Shown here: one piece after another, positions 7,864 to 16,953 of the stretch
Position numbering within the stretch: the first letter of the stretch is position 1
Layout: the number at the start of each line of letters is the position of its first letter
NCBI GenBank assembly: GCA_022705125.1
Contig: JAKJFB010000023.1
Coordinates: 351-17,888, forward strand
Source of the DNA: Pseudomonadota bacterium
Lineage (GTDB): Bacteria > Pseudomonadota > Gammaproteobacteria > Pseudomonadales > UBA5518
Length of the DNA stretch: 17,538 bases
Reading direction: 5' to 3'
The notes under the pieces: generated by a model
What the model was told of the DNA's origin: nothing
Database searches by the model: none
What the model saw: only the letters and a program-made list of their open reading frames with translations
Made by a program: the position numbers and the translations under genes

Positions 7864-8466
7864 ATGCGGCTGAGCGAACTCGTGATCGCCACCGGCAACC
7901 GCGGCAAGCTCGCGGAACTGCACGCGCTGCTCGCCGACAGCGGCATCGAGGTGCGCTCGCAGGAGGATTTCGCGGTGCCCGGGATCGCCGAGACCGGGCT
8001 CAGCTTCGTCGAGAACGCGATCATCAAGGCACGCCACGCGAGCGCGCACACCGGCCTGCCGGCACTGGCGGACGATTCCGGCCTCGAGGTCGATGCGCTG
8101 GCCGGCCAGCCCGGCGTGCACTCGGCGCGCTACGCGGGGGAGCCCTGCGATGATGCGGCCAACAACCGCAAGCTGCTCGAGGCGCTCGCCGACGTGCCCG
8201 CGGCGCGACGCACCGCGCGCTTTCACTGCGTGCTCGCGCTGCTGCGCCACCCCGCCGACCCGGTGCCGCTGATCTGCTCCGGACGCTGGGAGGGGCGGAT
8301 ACTGCAGGCGCCAGCGGGCGAGCGCGGCTTCGGCTACGACCCGCTGTTCCTGGTCGAGACGGAGGGCTGCTCGTCGGCGCAACTGCCGCGCGAGCTCAAG
8401 AACCGCTTGAGCCATCGCGCGCAGGCGCTCGGGCAACTGCTGCTCGCCCTCGGCAAACCGTGCTGA
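7864..8466 (+). CDS. rdgB: Non-canonical purine NTP pyrophosphatase (ITP/XTP/dITP), RdgB/HAM1
   Basis: A 200-residue HAM1-family enzyme that hydrolyses ITP, dITP and XTP to monophosphates, removing deaminated purines from the nucleotide pool. Family motifs are IATGNRGKLAEL (8-19), ETGLSFVENAIIKARHA (43-59), ADDSGLEVDALAGQPGVHSARYAG (69-92), GRWEGRI and GFGYDPLFLVE near residue 158. The C-terminus has the expected LSHRAQAL. ATG 7864 is preceded by GGGAG; the in-frame ATG at 7843 lies inside the previous gene and lacks such a site. The gene overlaps the start of hemW by 7 bp. Confidence 0.96.
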   Translation: MRLSELVIATGNRGKLAELHALLADSGIEVRSQEDFAVPGIAETGLSFVENAIIKARHASAHTGLPALADDSGLEVDALAGQPGVHSARYAGEPCDDAANNRKLLEALADVPAARRTARFHCVLALLRHPADPVPLICSGRWEGRILQAPAGERGFGYDPLFLVETEGCSSAQLPRELKNRLSHRAQALGQLLLALGKPC

Positions 8467-9599
8467 CGCTGCCGCCGCTCGCGCTCTACATCCACCTGCC
8501 GTGGTGCGAGCGCAAATGCCCCTATTGCGACTTCAATTCCTACCAGCGCGAGGCGCAACCGCCGTTCGCGGCCTACGCGGCGCGCCTGCTGGAAGACCTC
8601 GGGCAGGATCGCGGCTTCGCGGCCGGGCGCGAGGCCGGCTCGATCTTCATCGGCGGCGGCACGCCCAGCCTGTGCCCCGCCGAGGTGGTGGATTTGCTGC
8701 TCGCCGGGGTGCGCGAACGGCTTGCGCTGGCGCCGGATGCGGAGGTCACGCTGGAGGCGAATCCCGGTAGCGCCGAGGCCGCGCGCTTTCGCGGCTATCG
8801 CGCCGCCGGCGTGAACCGCCTCTCGATCGGGGTGCAAAGCTTCGCGGATGGCTGCCTGCGCGCCCTGGGGCGGGTGCACGACGCACGCCAGGCGCACGCG
8901 GCGATCGCAGCCGCGCGCGACGCCGGCTTTGCGAGCTTCAACATCGACCTGATGCACGGACTACCGCACCAGTCGCCCGCGATGGCTCTGGCCGACCTCG
9001 AGCAGGCAATCGCGCACGAGGCCCCCCACCTGTCCTGGTACCAGCTCACGGTGGAACCGAACACGGCCTTCCACAGCGCGCCGCCGCCGCTGCCTGCCGA
9101 GGACGAGCTGGCCGAGATCCAGGACCGGGGCGAGGAACTGCTGGCACGCCACGGCTACGAGCAGTACGAGGTCTCCGCCTGGGCACGGCCCGGCCACCAA
9201 TGCCGGCACAACCTGAACTACTGGCACTTCGGGGACTACATCGGCATCGGCGCCGGTGCACACGGCAAGCTCACGCTGCCGGCGCAGGGCCGCGTGCTGC
9301 GCACGCGCAAGACGCGCGTGCCCAGGGACTACCTCGCGGGAGCGGCGACGTCGATACGCACCGACACCGCCGTGGCGCCTGACGAGCTCGCGCTCGAGTT
9401 CCTCATGAATGCGCTGCGCCTGCGCGAGGGCGCGAGCGTCGCGCAGTTCGAAGCGCGCACCGGGCTCGCCGCGGCGACGATCGGCGCCCAACTCGGCACG
9501 CTGCGCGCGCGCGGCCTCATGGAAACCGACCCGGCGCGCCTGTGTACCACGGCCCGGGGCTTTCGCTACCTGAACGCGGTGCTCGCGGAGTTCGCCTGA
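8460..9599 (+). CDS. hemW: Radical SAM family haem chaperone HemW
   Basis: A 379-residue radical-SAM protein of the HemW type. It binds a [4Fe-4S] cluster and haem, and is considered a haem-delivery protein rather than a coproporphyrinogen oxidase. The cluster motif is C16, C20 and C23 in WCERKCPYCDFNSY. Then come IGGGTPS (64-70), EANPGS (99-104), RLSIGVQSF (120-128) and the C-terminal HemN_C-like part around LEFLMNALRLREG. The HemW-type CxxxCxxC lacks the extra downstream Cys of true HemN (CxxxCxxCxC), which favours HemW. The start is GTG 8460 within the end of rdgB, giving the expected N-terminus LALYIHLPWC. The 3' end overlaps convergent trmB by 34 bp. Confidence 0.94.
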   Translation: MLTLPPLALYIHLPWCERKCPYCDFNSYQREAQPPFAAYAARLLEDLGQDRGFAAGREAGSIFIGGGTPSLCPAEVVDLLLAGVRERLALAPDAEVTLEANPGSAEAARFRGYRAAGVNRLSIGVQSFADGCLRALGRVHDARQAHAAIAAARDAGFASFNIDLMHGLPHQSPAMALADLEQAIAHEAPHLSWYQLTVEPNTAFHSAPPPLPAEDELAEIQDRGEELLARHGYEQYEVSAWARPGHQCRHNLNYWHFGDYIGIGAGAHGKLTLPAQGRVLRTRKTRVPRDYLAGAATSIRTDTAVAPDELALEFLMNALRLREGASVAQFEARTGLAAATIGAQLGTLRARGLMETDPARLCTTARGFRYLNAVLAEFA

Positions 9600-10297
9600 T
9601 CTTCGCCCTTGCGCAACAGCAGGTCCCACACCCCGTGCCCCAGGCGCATGCCACGCTGCTCGAAGCGCGTCAGCGGACGCGATTCGGGCCGCGGCGAGAA
9701 GCATCCCGCGCCGGCGAGGTTGAGCCAGCCGGGCACGGACTCGACGACCTCGAGCATCTGCCGCGCATAGTCCTCCCAGTCGGTCGCAAGGTGGAACAGG
9801 CCGCCCGGTTTCAGTTTGCGCTGCACCAGCGCAACGAACGGCGGCTGCACCAGCCGCCGTTTGTGGTGGCGTTTCTTGTGCCAGGGGTCCGGGAAGAACA
9901 GCAGCAGCCCGTCGAGCGAGGCGTCGGGGATCGCACGGTTCAGCACCTCCACCGCGTCGTGGCAGAAAACGCGGATGTTCTGCAGGCCACGCTCCTCGGC
10001 CATCGCGAGCAACTTGCCGACGCCAGGTCGGTGCACCTCGATGCCCACGAAGCCGGTCTGCGGCGAGCGGCTGGCGAGCTCCACCAGCGTGTGGCCCATG
10101 CCGAAGCCGATCTCGACGACGAATGCCGTGCAACCGGGGAACAGCAACGGCAGGTCGAGGAGGGTATCGCCGGGCTCCAGCCCGCGCCCTGCCCACAGCG
10201 AGTCGAAGGCATCGCGCTGTGCCGGCGTGAAGCGGCCCTGGCGGCGGACGAAACTGCGGATGGGGCGTTCGCGCAGCTCTTGTTCGTCAGTGCTCAC
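9566..10297 (-). CDS. trmB: tRNA (guanine-N7-)-methyltransferase TrmB
   Basis: A 243-residue enzyme that methylates G46 in the variable loop of tRNAs with SAM. The SAM-binding motif is VVEIGFGMGHTL (60-71), followed by GIEVHRPGVGKLL. The TrmB signature FPDPWHKKRHHKRRL is at about 135-149, and ATDWEDYA at 171-178 is also typical. I chose GTG 10297: it has AGGAG 9 bp upstream and gives the normal length, whereas the open frame extends to a TTG at 10324 without support. The start overlaps the end of the DUF423 gene by 11 bp. The 3' end overlaps hemW on the opposite strand by 34 bp. Confidence 0.94.
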   Translation of the reverse strand: MSTDEQELRERPIRSFVRRQGRFTPAQRDAFDSLWAGRGLEPGDTLLDLPLLFPGCTAFVVEIGFGMGHTLVELASRSPQTGFVGIEVHRPGVGKLLAMAEERGLQNIRVFCHDAVEVLNRAIPDASLDGLLLFFPDPWHKKRHHKRRLVQPPFVALVQRKLKPGGLFHLATDWEDYARQMLEVVESVPGWLNLAGAGCFSPRPESRPLTRFEQRGMRLGHGVWDLLLRKGEDQANSASTAFR

Positions 10298-10664
10298 TGC
10301 GCCACGCTCCTGCAGCAACGGCAACCCAGCCCAGCAGGAACAGCACGCCGCCGAGCGGCGTGATCATGCCGAGGGCGCGGATGCCGCTCAGCGCGAGCAG
10401 GTACAGGCTGCCCGAGAACAGCACGATGCCAACCGCGAAGCAGGCGACTGCGACGCGGCGCCAGCGCGGTGCCAGCGCGGCAGGGCGCGCGAGGCCCAGC
10501 GCCAGCAGGGCGAGCGAGTGGTACATCTGGTAGTCGGCGGCGGTAGCCCACACGGCAAGTGCCGCGGGCTCGAGCTGGGCGCGCAGACCGTGCGCGCCGA
10601 AGGCGCCCGCGGCCACGGCGAGCAGCGCGCCGAGCGCGCCGCAAACTGTGACGGCTCTGCTCAT
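10287..10664 (-). CDS. DUF423 family small membrane protein (YgdD-like)
   Basis: A 125-residue integral membrane protein with about four hydrophobic helices. It begins SRAVTVCGALGALLAVAAGAFGAHGL, where the GAFGAHGL turn is the family hallmark. It continues with YQMYHSLALLALGL, a helix ending IVLFSGSLYLLAL and MITPLGGVLFLLGWVAVAAGAW. These match the DUF423 family, inner-membrane proteins of unknown function. It follows rpoH by 26 bp on the same strand and overlaps trmB by 11 bp, so the three could share transcripts. The ribosome site is poor. Confidence 0.88.
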   Translation of the reverse strand: MSRAVTVCGALGALLAVAAGAFGAHGLRAQLEPAALAVWATAADYQMYHSLALLALGLARPAALAPRWRRVAVACFAVGIVLFSGSLYLLALSGIRALGMITPLGGVLFLLGWVAVAAGAWRSEH

Positions 10665-10665
10665 T

Positions 10666-10686
10666 GGCCGGCGACGGCGCCCGGCC
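10666..10686 (-). terminator. GC-rich hairpin just after rpoH
   Basis: GGCCGG (10666-10671) and CCGGCC (10681-10686) form a perfect 6 bp stem with a 9-base loop, 4 bp past the rpoH stop. There is no T-tract, so it may attenuate or stabilise the rpoH mRNA end rather than terminate fully. In this GC-rich DNA, chance formation is also possible. Confidence 0.3.
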
Positions 10687-10690
10687 CGTC

Positions 10691-11545
10691 TCAGGCGATC
10701 ATCGCGGCACGCAGCTTGCCGAGCGCACCCTGTTCCAGCTGGCGGATCCGCTCGGCGGACACACCGTAGCGGGCCGCGAGTTCGTGCAGCGTGGCCTTGT
10801 CCTCGTTCAGCCAGCGGCTCTGCACGATATGCCGGCTGCGCTCGTCGAGGCCCTCCAGCGCATGCTCCAGCCGCTCCTGGCTGGACGCTTCCCAGTCGCT
10901 GTCCTCGAGCTCGCGCGCGGGATCGAAGCGGCGGTCCTCGAGATAGTGCACCGGCGCGAACTGCGCCGCATCGTCGTCATCGTCGGTGCCGGCATCGAAG
11001 GCGACATCGGCCGAGGCCAGCCGGCCTTCCATGCGCCGGACCTCGTCGATGCCCACGCCGAGATCGCGCGCCATCGCCGCGGCTTCGTCGTTGGTCAGCC
11101 AACCCAGGCTCTTCTTCACGCTACGCAGGTTGAAGAACAGCTTGCGCTGGGCTTTGGTGGTGGCGATCTTCACGATGCGCCAGTTGCGCAGGATGTACTC
11201 GTGCATCTCGGCCTTGATCCAGTGCACGGCGAACGACACCAAGCGCACGCCCTTCTGCGGATCGAAGCGACGCACGGCCTTCATCAACCCGACGTTGCCT
11301 TCCTGCACCAGATCGGCCAGCGGCAGGCCATAGCCCGAATACGAGCGGGCGATATGCACCACGAAACGCAAGTGAGCGAGCACCAACTCACGCGCTGCGG
11401 CCAGATCATCGCGAAAATACAGCGCCTCCCCCAGCGCCTGCTCCCGTTCCGGCGTCAGCACCGGAAACGCGTTGACAGCCTGGATGTACGCATTGATGTT
11501 GCCACCGGGCGTCAGTGCCATCAGCGGCTGCAATTCCTTGCTCAT
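10691..11545 (-). CDS. rpoH: RNA polymerase heat-shock sigma factor RpoH (sigma-32)
   Basis: A 284-residue sigma-70 family group 3 factor that directs RNA polymerase to heat-shock promoters. Region 2 contains [20 protein letters not shown] (57-75), [19 protein letters not shown] (78-96) and [24 protein letters not shown] (103-126). The RpoH box QRKLFFNLR (133-141) is diagnostic. Region 4 has [17 protein letters not shown] and the helix-turn-helix [21 protein letters not shown] (251-271). I chose ATG 11545, which has a near-perfect AGGAGGT 8 bp upstream, over an in-frame ATG at 11581 that would lie inside the promoter/operator. An acidic GTDDDDDAA stretch (186-194) interrupts region 3. It is preceded by a CIRCE operator and probably regulated by HrcA. 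Confidence 0.97.
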   Translation of the reverse strand: MSKELQPLMALTPGGNINAYIQAVNAFPVLTPEREQALGEALYFRDDLAAARELVLAHLRFVVHIARSYSGYGLPLADLVQEGNVGLMKAVRRFDPQKGVRLVSFAVHWIKAEMHEYILRNWRIVKIATTKAQRKLFFNLRSVKKSLGWLTNDEAAAMARDLGVGIDEVRRMEGRLASADVAFDAGTDDDDDAAQFAPVHYLEDRRFDPARELEDSDWEASSQERLEHALEGLDERSRHIVQSRWLNEDKATLHELAARYGVSAERIRQLEQGALGKLRAAMIA

Positions 11546-11571
11546 ATATCTACCTCCTGTCATGGCCACGC

Positions 11572-11601
11572 ATTTTAGCACTCGAGCGGTTAGAGTGCTA
11601 A
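11572..11601 (-). promoter_or_regulatory. Predicted rpoH promoter overlapping CIRCE
   Basis: On the minus strand TTAGCA (11601-11596, four of six matches to TTGACA) and TAAAAT (11577-11572, five of six to TATAAT) are 18 bp apart. The -35 sits in one CIRCE arm and the -10 overlaps the other. Transcription would begin around 11565, leaving a leader of only about 20 nt that holds the AGGAGGT ribosome site. Confidence 0.6.
11575..11601. promoter_or_regulatory. CIRCE element (HrcA operator) upstream of rpoH
   Basis: The site is a perfect inverted repeat: TTAGCACTC (11575-11583), nine bases (GAGCGGTTA), then GAGTGCTAA (11593-11601). This is exactly the CIRCE consensus bound by the heat-shock repressor HrcA, 9-9-9 with no mismatch in either arm. 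It lies 29 bp before the rpoH ATG and overlaps the likely rpoH promoter, the usual position for repression. No hrcA gene is in this window, so occupancy by HrcA is inferred. Confidence 0.95.
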
Positions 11602-11625
11602 GCGGGCAAAAGTTCCACTGCCCGC
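11602..11625 (-). terminator. Hairpin between ftsY and rpoH
   Basis: GCGGGCA (11602-11608) and TGCCCGC (11619-11625) form a perfect 7 bp GC-rich stem with a 10-base loop, 6 bp after the ftsY stop and directly abutting CIRCE. On the minus strand it is followed by TTAGCA rather than a T-run, so termination is probably partial. It could insulate rpoH from ftsY transcription. Confidence 0.4.
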
Positions 11626-11631
11626 CCGCCC

Positions 11632-14286
<2,655 letters not shown>

Positions 14287-14293
14287 CCCGGTT

Positions 14294-14614
14294 TCAGTCG
14301 GAGACCGCCTGTCGCCGGCCGCTGCTCCTGCAACCCAGGCAGCGTACAAAGGCTGCTTGCGCGGGACCTGCCATCAGCGTGTCGGCTGCCTGGTCCATGT
14401 TGCCGCCGGTCGCGGTGAATGGCAGCGACACGAGGAATGCCGCCGCGCCGGCCGCCGTGGCAACGACGAGCAGCGGGCGGGCAATGACCAGGTCACCAAT
14501 CATCGCGAGCGCGCTCGGATTCTCGTCAACGGGCTGCGCGTTGGCGAACCACGGCGTCATCAACACCAGTCCCAGGGTTGCGACCGCCAGCCGGGAAGCC
14601 TTGGAATGTTTCAT
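14294..14614 (-). CDS. Small membrane protein of unknown function with signal peptide
   Basis: A 106-residue protein. [26 protein letters not shown] is a convincing signal peptide with cleavage after ANA. A second hydrophobic segment, about residues 40-66 ([25 protein letters not shown]), is followed by [28 protein letters not shown] and a basic tail. The pattern RPL-(x)4-T-(x)2-G-(x)3-F-(x)2-LPF-(x)3-GGN recalls short proteins often loosely labelled multidrug transporter in databases; nothing here supports transport. ATG 14614 is preceded by GGAG at 6 bp, which is why I do not use the ATG at 14695. The tail [11 protein letters not shown] contains two cysteines. It lies downstream of mutM on the same strand. 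Function unknown. Confidence 0.75.
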   Translation of the reverse strand: MKHSKASRLAVATLGLVLMTPWFANAQPVDENPSALAMIGDLVIARPLLVVATAAGAAAFLVSLPFTATGGNMDQAADTLMAGPAQAAFVRCLGCRSSGRRQAVSD

Positions 14615-14704
14615 CTCCGTCTCCGTTGCAGGAACTTGTGCCACATGGACGCGCGCCATGGCGCACGGTGCCGCTAAGAATAGACGTTTTTGCATACGCC
14701 GTGC
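14615..14704. other. Spacer between mutM and the small membrane protein gene
   Basis: A 90 bp gap. It contains a 12 bp perfect palindrome, GCGCCATGGCGC (14653-14664), and on the minus strand a TATTCT that could serve as a weak -10. No good -35 or terminator is seen. Confidence 0.3.
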
Positions 14705-15523
14705 TCAGCGCTGGCAGCGGGGGCAATAGAATGTGCTGCGCTGCGCATTGCGCGCCTGGCGTATCGCCTCGCCACAGCCCGGGCAGGGCCGGCCCGTACG
14801 CCCGTAAACGCTCAGGCTGAGCGCGAAATAGCCGGGCACGCCATTGCCGTTGACATAGTCGCGCAGCGTCGTCCCTCCCTGCGCAATCGCACCCTCGAGC
14901 ACCCGGCGCACCGCATCGGCCAGCCGCGCGTAGCGCGCGGCCGCGATGCGGCCCGCCGGTCGCAGCGGGTGGATGCCGGCGGCGAACAGCGACTCGTTGG
15001 CGTAGATGTTGCCGACCCCCACCACCACGTGGCCATCCATCAGGAACTGCTTCACGCTGGTGCGGCGCCCGCGCGACAGGCGGAACAGGTAGTCGCCGTC
15101 GAATCCGGCGCCGAGCGGCTCGGGCCCCAGCCCGGCCAGCAGCGGATGCGCGGCCGGGTCGCCCTCCAGCCACAGGAAGGCACCGAAACGGCGCGGGTCG
15201 TGATAGCGCAGCAACTGGCCGTCCTCCAGCAGGAGGTCGATATGATCATGCTTGCGGGGAGCGGCTGCGGGCGCAGTAAGGACTCGCAAGCTGCCCGACA
15301 TGCCAAGATGGATCAGCAGGGTCCCCTTGCCGAGCCGGACCAGTAGGTACTTGCCGCGGCGCTCGACCGTGTCGATCTCCTCACCGCGCAGGATCGCATC
15401 GAGATCGGAGGGCACGGGCCAACGCAGTCGCGGCTCGCGGACCTCGAGCGCGCGGATTCGCCGTCCGCTCAGGCAGGGCAGGATGCCGCGCCGGGTGGTT
15501 TCGACTTCGGGCAGTTCGGGCAT
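14705..15523 (-). CDS. mutM: Formamidopyrimidine-DNA glycosylase (Fpg/MutM)
   Basis: A 272-residue base-excision repair glycosylase/AP lyase that removes 8-oxoguanine and formamidopyrimidines. The N-terminus [12 protein letters not shown] supplies the catalytic proline (P2 before Met removal) and E3. K58 in RRGKYLLV and the [12 protein letters not shown] strand (70-81) are conserved. The central helix-two-turn-helix region includes [15 protein letters not shown]. The C-terminal zinc finger uses C247, C250, C267 and C270 (CPGC...CPRC). The start gives MPELPEVE, which is invariant; the ORF reaches further upstream but without a ribosome site. The gene lies 54 bp beyond the rpmG terminator and has no obvious promoter. 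Confidence 0.97.
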   Translation of the reverse strand: MPELPEVETTRRGILPCLSGRRIRALEVREPRLRWPVPSDLDAILRGEEIDTVERRGKYLLVRLGKGTLLIHLGMSGSLRVLTAPAAAPRKHDHIDLLLEDGQLLRYHDPRRFGAFLWLEGDPAAHPLLAGLGPEPLGAGFDGDYLFRLSRGRRTSVKQFLMDGHVVVGVGNIYANESLFAAGIHPLRPAGRIAAARYARLADAVRRVLEGAIAQGGTTLRDYVNGNGVPGYFALSLSVYGRTGRPCPGCGEAIRQARNAQRSTFYCPRCQR

Positions 15524-15573
15524 GGATCCACGCAGCCTCGCGGGCGGGGTGCGGCCGCCGGCCGGACCCAAAC

Positions 15574-15598
15574 AAAAAACCCGGCCGCAGCCGGGTTT
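15574..15598 (-). terminator. Rho-independent terminator after rpmB-rpmG
   Basis: On the minus strand AAACCCGGC, a 4-base loop and GCCGGGTTT form a 9 bp stem (15577-15598) that runs into a TTTTTT tract (15579-15574). This is a textbook intrinsic terminator, 21 bp past the rpmG stop. A second small hairpin (AGTGCC GGGC GGCACT, 15604-15619) lies between it and the stop. Confidence 0.92.
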
Positions 15599-15618
15599 GT
15601 GTCAGTGCCGGGCGGCAC

Positions 15619-15774
15619 TCACTTGATCTTGGCTTCCTTGTACGCCACGTGCTTGCGCACGACGGGGTCGTACTTCTTGAACTCGAGCTTGTCGGGGGTC
15701 GTGCGCTTGTTCTTGTCGGTCGTGTAGAAATGACCGGTACCGGCGCTCGAAACCAGTTTGATCTTGTCACGCAT
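15619..15774 (-). CDS. rpmG: 50S ribosomal protein L33
   Basis: A 51-residue ribosomal protein, the standard L33 length. The sequence begins [19 protein letters not shown], continues [20 protein letters not shown] and ends YKEAKIK. It has no cysteine, so it is the zinc-independent (C-minus) form of L33. An AAGGAG ribosome site precedes ATG 15774. It is 23 bp downstream of rpmB, the conserved rpmB-rpmG operon, and is followed by a strong terminator. Confidence 0.97.
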   Translation of the reverse strand: MRDKIKLVSSAGTGHFYTTDKNKRTTPDKLEFKKYDPVVRKHVAYKEAKIK

Positions 15775-15797
15775 GGCTGCTTACTCCTTGGTTTCCT

Positions 15798-16034
15798 TCA
15801 GACCCGCTCGCCGCGAGCGCGCATGTCCGCGATCACGCTGTCGATGCCCAGCTTGTCGATGATGCGCATGGCCTTGGCGGATACGCGCAGCGTCACGAAA
15901 CGCTTCTCGGCCTCGACCCAGAACCGGTGCTTGTGCAGGTTGGGCTCGAAGCGGCGCTTCGTCTTGTTGTTGGCATGGGATACGTTGTTCCCTACTACCG
16001 GGCGCTTGCCGGTTACCTGACACACCTTGGACAT
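15798..16034 (-). CDS. rpmB: 50S ribosomal protein L28
   Basis: A 78-residue L28 protein of the large ribosomal subunit. It begins [20 protein letters not shown] and contains [20 protein letters not shown] and [17 protein letters not shown], all typical. It has a single cysteine (C5), so the four-cysteine zinc form is excluded. GAGAGG lies upstream of the ATG. It is the first gene of the rpmB-rpmG operon, with a good promoter about 70 bp upstream. Confidence 0.97.
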   Translation of the reverse strand: MSKVCQVTGKRPVVGNNVSHANNKTKRRFEPNLHKHRFWVEAEKRFVTLRVSAKAMRIIDKLGIDSVIADMRARGERV

Positions 16035-16105
16035 GGAATGGGCCTCTCGAAAACTATGGCTCGATGCACGCGGCCGAGACGGACGCCTGCCGAAAAGAGC
16101 GCGCC

Positions 16106-16134
16106 TTTATATCAGAAGGCCTCGGGGCGTACAA
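16106..16134 (-). promoter_or_regulatory. Predicted rpmB-rpmG promoter
   Basis: On the minus strand TTGTAC (16134-16129) and TATAAA (16111-16106) are separated by 17 bp. The start would be near 16099, giving a leader of about 65 nt. This is the only AT-rich stretch in the radC-rpmB gap apart from a run of A just after the radC stop. Confidence 0.55.
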
Positions 16135-16163
16135 GGCGACAGCCGCGATCGGGTATTTTTTAC

Positions 16164-16838
16164 TCACAGCAGACCGCGCTCGGCAAAGGACAGCGCCTCA
16201 GACTCGCCCACCACGAAGTGGTCCAGCACCCGGATGTCGACGGTGCCGAGCGCGCTCTTCAGGCGCTGGGTGAGCCGCTGGTCGGCCTGCGAAGGCTCCG
16301 CGACGCCGGAAGGGTGGTTGTGCGCGAAAATCACCGCGGCCGCATTCAGCGCCAGCGAGCGCTTCACGATCTCGCGCGGATACACGCTGGCGCCGTCGAT
16401 GGTGCCCCGAAAGAGCTCCTCGTAGCTGATGACGGTGTGCTGGTTGTCGAGAAACAGGCAGGCGAACACCTCGTGCGGCAGGCAGCGCATCTTCAGCTGC
16501 AGGAATTGCCTCACTTCCTGCGGCGAGCCCAATGCCTGCCCGCGACTGATCCGGCTCAGCAGGTAACGGCGGGAGAGCTCCAGCGCTGCCTGCAGGTGGG
16601 CGTAAGTCGCCTCCCCGAGCCCGTGCGTGGCGCAGAACGCGGCAGGCTCGGCGTCGAGCAGCTGGCGCAGATCGCCGAAGGCGCCCAGCAACTCACGCGC
16701 CCGATCGACCGCGGTGCCGCCCGGCAGCCCGGTGCGCAGCAGTATCGCGAGCAGTTCGGCATCGCTGAGGGTGCTTGCTCCGCGCCCGAGCAGACGCTCG
16801 CGCGGGCGCTCGGCGGCGGGCCAACTCTTGATGGTCAT
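16164..16838 (-). CDS. radC: RadC family JAB1/MPN domain protein
   Basis: A 224-residue RadC protein. An N-terminal helix-hairpin-helix type region ([32 protein letters not shown]) is followed by a JAMM/MPN metalloprotease-like domain. The metal motif is HNHPSG (173-178), with S183 and D186 in EPSQAD, and E140/E141 as the candidate acidic residue. The original role in DNA repair has been withdrawn for E. coli RadC and the true function is unknown. AGGGAGG precedes the ATG. It lies divergent from coaBC, as is usual in gammaproteobacteria, and upstream of rpmB-rpmG on the same strand. Confidence 0.95.
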   Translation of the reverse strand: MTIKSWPAAERPRERLLGRGASTLSDAELLAILLRTGLPGGTAVDRARELLGAFGDLRQLLDAEPAAFCATHGLGEATYAHLQAALELSRRYLLSRISRGQALGSPQEVRQFLQLKMRCLPHEVFACLFLDNQHTVISYEELFRGTIDGASVYPREIVKRSLALNAAAVIFAHNHPSGVAEPSQADQRLTQRLKSALGTVDIRVLDHFVVGESEALSFAERGLL

Positions 16839-16953
16839 CGCGAACCTCCCTGTCCACGCGTCGCATGAGTCTCATCTGACTATAATAGAATGCCGCGGAA
16901 AGCTGAACCGCCCGCGGCAACGCGGCACGCCCTCATCCTGATAAATCCGGCCC
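16839..16953. promoter_or_regulatory. Divergent radC-coaBC promoter region with a short palindrome
   Basis: The plus strand has a perfect TATAAT (16881-16886) as the likely coaBC -10, without a good -35. The minus strand has TATAGT (16884-16879) with TTCAGC 17 bp upstream as a radC candidate. Between the coaBC -10 and its -35 position lies the palindrome ATGAGTCTCAT (16865-16875), which might be an operator. Confidence 0.5.

Noticed and set aside
14653..14664. 12 bp palindrome GCGCCATGGCGC as an operator
   Set aside because: Such GC palindromes are common by chance at this base composition and it is not placed on a recognisable promoter.
16141..16163. T6 run at 16155-16160 as a plus-strand terminator
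   Set aside because: No convincing stem precedes it and no plus-strand gene ends nearby.
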